From positions 1 to 5,743 of the forward strand of contig DAOMOP010000238.1 of NCBI GenBank assembly GCA_035444405.1: a stretch of 5,743 nucleotides of DNA. Direction: 5' to 3'. The stretch's first letter is position 1; the number at the start of each line of letters is the position of its first letter. The notes beneath the pieces are model-generated. The model was not told the origin of the DNA, searched no databases, and saw only the letters and a list, made by a program, of their open reading frames with translations. Shown here in pieces: positions 3,888-5,743 of the stretch. The position numbers and the translations under genes were made by a program. The DNA is from DAOMOP01 sp035444405 (GTDB taxonomy: Bacteria > Pseudomonadota > Gammaproteobacteria > Burkholderiales > Rhodocyclaceae).

Positions 3888-5743
3888 CACTCGCCTATCG
3901 CCACACTCGCCGTGCCGGCCACCGGCATCGCGACGCGCTCGCCGCCGACCTCCAGCACCACGGCGCTGACCACGACGTCGGCCGTGCCGCTCGCATCGGC
4001 GCGCACGCGGAAGGCGACCGGCACGCTCACCGCCCCCTGCCCGGGGCCGGCACCGGCGAAGCCGACCGGCTCGAGCCGCTCGGCGTCGTAGTCGAACTCG
4101 ACCACGCCGCCGTCGTGGCTTCCGCTGCCCTCCAGGTTCAGCGTCAGCGTCAGCGTCGCGCCGGGCTGGGCGGAGGCCGGCGCGACGAGCGTCGCGGCGA
4201 TGTCGCGCGGCGCGCCGCCGCCGGCCTCGCGTGGTGCGAAGGCGGCCAGCGCGGCGGCCATCTCCTGCGGGCTCAGCGCGCCGGTGCCGCGCAGCGCGAG
4301 CCCCTGGGCCGGGGTCGGACCGATGCGCAGCGCCTCGGCGCCGATGTTCGCTTCGGTGCCGGCCGGCAGATGATCGCGCGTGAACACCGGCGGGACGATG
4401 TTGCGGATGATGCGCGGCGTGACCAGCAGCACGATCTCGGTCTGCGCGCTGCTGTCGCGCGGCACCGAGAAGAGCCGGCCGATCAGCGGCAGCTCGCCGA
4501 GGCCGGGCACGCGCCGCGCGGTGCGGCGCTCCTCGTCGTTGATGAGTCCCGCCAGCACCTGCGTCTCGCCGTTTTTCAGGCGCAGCGTCGTGCTGGCGCT
4601 GCGCGTACCGAGTTCGAATGCAAGCGAGCCCTCCGGCCCGGGCACCTCGCGCACGATGCTGCTCACTTCGAGCGCGATGCGTATCGCGACCTCGTCGTCG
4701 AGCGTGACGCTGGGCTCGACGTCGAGCTTGAGGCCGACGTCGAGGTAGCTCACCGACGCCGACACGCCGACGTTGGCGACTGCCGTGGTCGTGAACACCG
4801 GCACGCGCTGGCCGATGTGGATGCGCGCCTCGGATCGGTTTCTGACGCGGATGCGCGGGTTCGCGAGCAGGTTGGTGTCGCCGTCCTCGAGGCGCAGGCG
4901 CAGCACCGCGGCCGGATTGGACACGAACGGCACGAGGCCGGTGCCGCTGCGCAGGCTCACGTTGCCCGGCTCCAGCAGCCCGCTCCGGCCGCCCTCCAGC
5001 AGCCCGTAGCCGACCTGGTCGGGGAACTCGAGGCCGAGCTCGCGCAGCCTGTTGCGGCTGACCTCGAGCACCTCGAGCTCGAGCATGACCTCGGCCTCGG
5101 CGACATCCAGCGTGGCGATCAGCCGCTCGGCCAGACGCACCGCCGCGGGCGTGTCCTTGATCACGACGAGGTTGAGCTTCTCGTCGATGAACACGTCGCG
5201 CACCTTGACGAGCTGGCGCAGCAGCACTTCCGCCTGCTTGACGTCGGCATGGGCGAGGTAGAAGCTGCGCGACACCAGCTCCTGATAGTCGCGCTGCTTG
5301 GCCGGCGTGGCCGGATAGATCAGCACCGAGTTGGCGTTGAGCAGCTTGCGCTCGATCTGCTGGGTGGCCGCGATCAGGCGGATCACCTCGTCGACGGTGG
5401 TGTCGCGCACGACCAGGCTCACCAGCGCATCGTCGCGCACGTCGCTGTCGAACACGAAGTTGAGTCCCGCCGCCTGCGACAAGGCCTCGAACACGACGCG
5501 CAGCGGCGCATCGCGGAAGGTCAGATTCACCTGCCTGGCGAGCGGGCCGCTCGGCACCACCTCGGGCCGCAGCTGCAGGCGGCGCTCGTCGATGTCGCGC
5601 AGCAGGCGTCGCGCGCGCGTGTGCGCCGGCGCTTCGGCCAGCACCGAGCGCGCCAGGCGCTCGGCCAGCGGAAGATCGCCGCGCGCGAGCGCCGCCTCGC
5701 CCTCGGCCACCCGCGCGAGGCGGCGCCGCTCGTCGACGAGCGC
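3887..5743 (-). CDS. GspD-like secretin with C-terminal cohesin-like domain (5' end outside window)
   Basis: Outer-membrane secretin; 618 residues are visible and the frame stays open to the window edge, so the start and any signal peptide are missing. Counting from the edge: a TPR-like helical repeat (about 12-55); an STN/N0-type domain with VNLTFRDAPLRVVFEAL (72-88); an N1-type domain including DEKLNLVVIKDTP (187-199); and the secretin beta-barrel core (about 215-451). The core contains LLANPRIRVRN, GQRVPVFTTT, TLRLKNGETQVLAGL and the hallmark VPGLGELPLIGRLF (412-425). After a linker, residues 517-617 form a beta-rich domain resembling cohesins (EFDYDAERLEPV, then VSVPVAFRVRADASGTADVVV). 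Secretins form the multimeric gate through which type II substrates, type IV pili or phages cross the outer membrane. The single N0 and N1 modules and the neighbouring pseudopilins fit a small, noncanonical GspD. Its stop overlaps the next ATG by one base. The secretin call is very secure; the cohesin-like call is moderately secure. Confidence 0.93.
   Translation of the reverse strand, partial: ALVDERRRLARVAEGEAALARGDLPLAERLARSVLAEAPAHTRARRLLRDIDERRLQLRPEVVPSGPLARQVNLTFRDAPLRVVFEALSQAAGLNFVFDSDVRDDALVSLVVRDTTVDEVIRLIAATQQIERKLLNANSVLIYPATPAKQRDYQELVSRSFYLAHADVKQAEVLLRQLVKVRDVFIDEKLNLVVIKDTPAAVRLAERLIATLDVAEAEVMLELEVLEVSRNRLRELGLEFPDQVGYGLLEGGRSGLLEPGNVSLRSGTGLVPFVSNPAAVLRLRLEDGDTNLLANPRIRVRNRSEARIHIGQRVPVFTTTAVANVGVSASVSYLDVGLKLDVEPSVTLDDEVAIRIALEVSSIVREVPGPEGSLAFELGTRSASTTLRLKNGETQVLAGLINDEERRTARRVPGLGELPLIGRLFSVPRDSSAQTEIVLLVTPRIIRNIVPPVFTRDHLPAGTEANIGAEALRIGPTPAQGLALRGTGALSPQEMAAALAAFAPREAGGGAPRDIAATLVAPASAQPGATLTLTLNLEGSGSHDGGVVEFDYDAERLEPVGFAGAGPGQGAVSVPVAFRVRADASGTADVVVSAVVLEVGGERVAMPVAGTASVAIGE

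Noticed and set aside
3231..4091. Plus-strand frame of 286 codons opposite the pseudopilins
   Set aside because: It is an Arg/Ala/Asp-rich shadow with no domain; the pseudopilin motifs on the minus strand explain the region.

Overview
The window is GC-rich except for one A+T-richer stretch at about 2041-2290, and every gene I can support is on the minus strand, so it reads from right to left. The gene families (a short Gsp-type secretin with a cohesin-like tail, followed by three small pseudopilins of a characteristic type) suggest a betaproteobacterium, perhaps Rhodocyclales or Burkholderiales. This is an inference from family resemblance, not a database result.

Right part (5743 to 2465): a tightly packed operon fragment. 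It holds a secretin whose N-terminus lies beyond the window edge, then three pseudopilin-like proteins. The junctions are a 1-nt stop/start overlap (TGATG), a 3-nt gap and a 14-nt overlap, so translation is probably coupled. Together they look like the outer-membrane pore and pseudopilus part of a type II secretion (or related type IV filament) machine. The ATPase, inner-membrane platform and prepilin peptidase are not in the window.

Middle (2464 to 1906): about 560 bases with no credible gene but full of regulatory structure. The main element is a class I cyclic-di-GMP riboswitch (GEMM-I) at about 2094-2008 on the minus strand, recognised from its conserved sequence and three supporting helices. 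It is preceded by a strong imperfect hairpin and a possible sigma70-type promoter. It is followed by a GC-rich hairpin and a good Shine-Dalgarno site. Palindromic and directly repeated sequence lies nearer the pseudopilin operon.

Left part (1905 to 49): a secreted subtilisin-family (S8) serine protease with signal peptide, propeptide, intact catalytic triad and two C-terminal Ig-like domains. An inverted repeat begins at its stop codon.

Working model (inference): c-di-GMP, sensed by the leader RNA, sets the level of an exported protease, and the adjacent secretin/pseudopilin machine may carry it across the outer membrane. The direction of the switch (on or off) cannot be read with confidence from the sequence.
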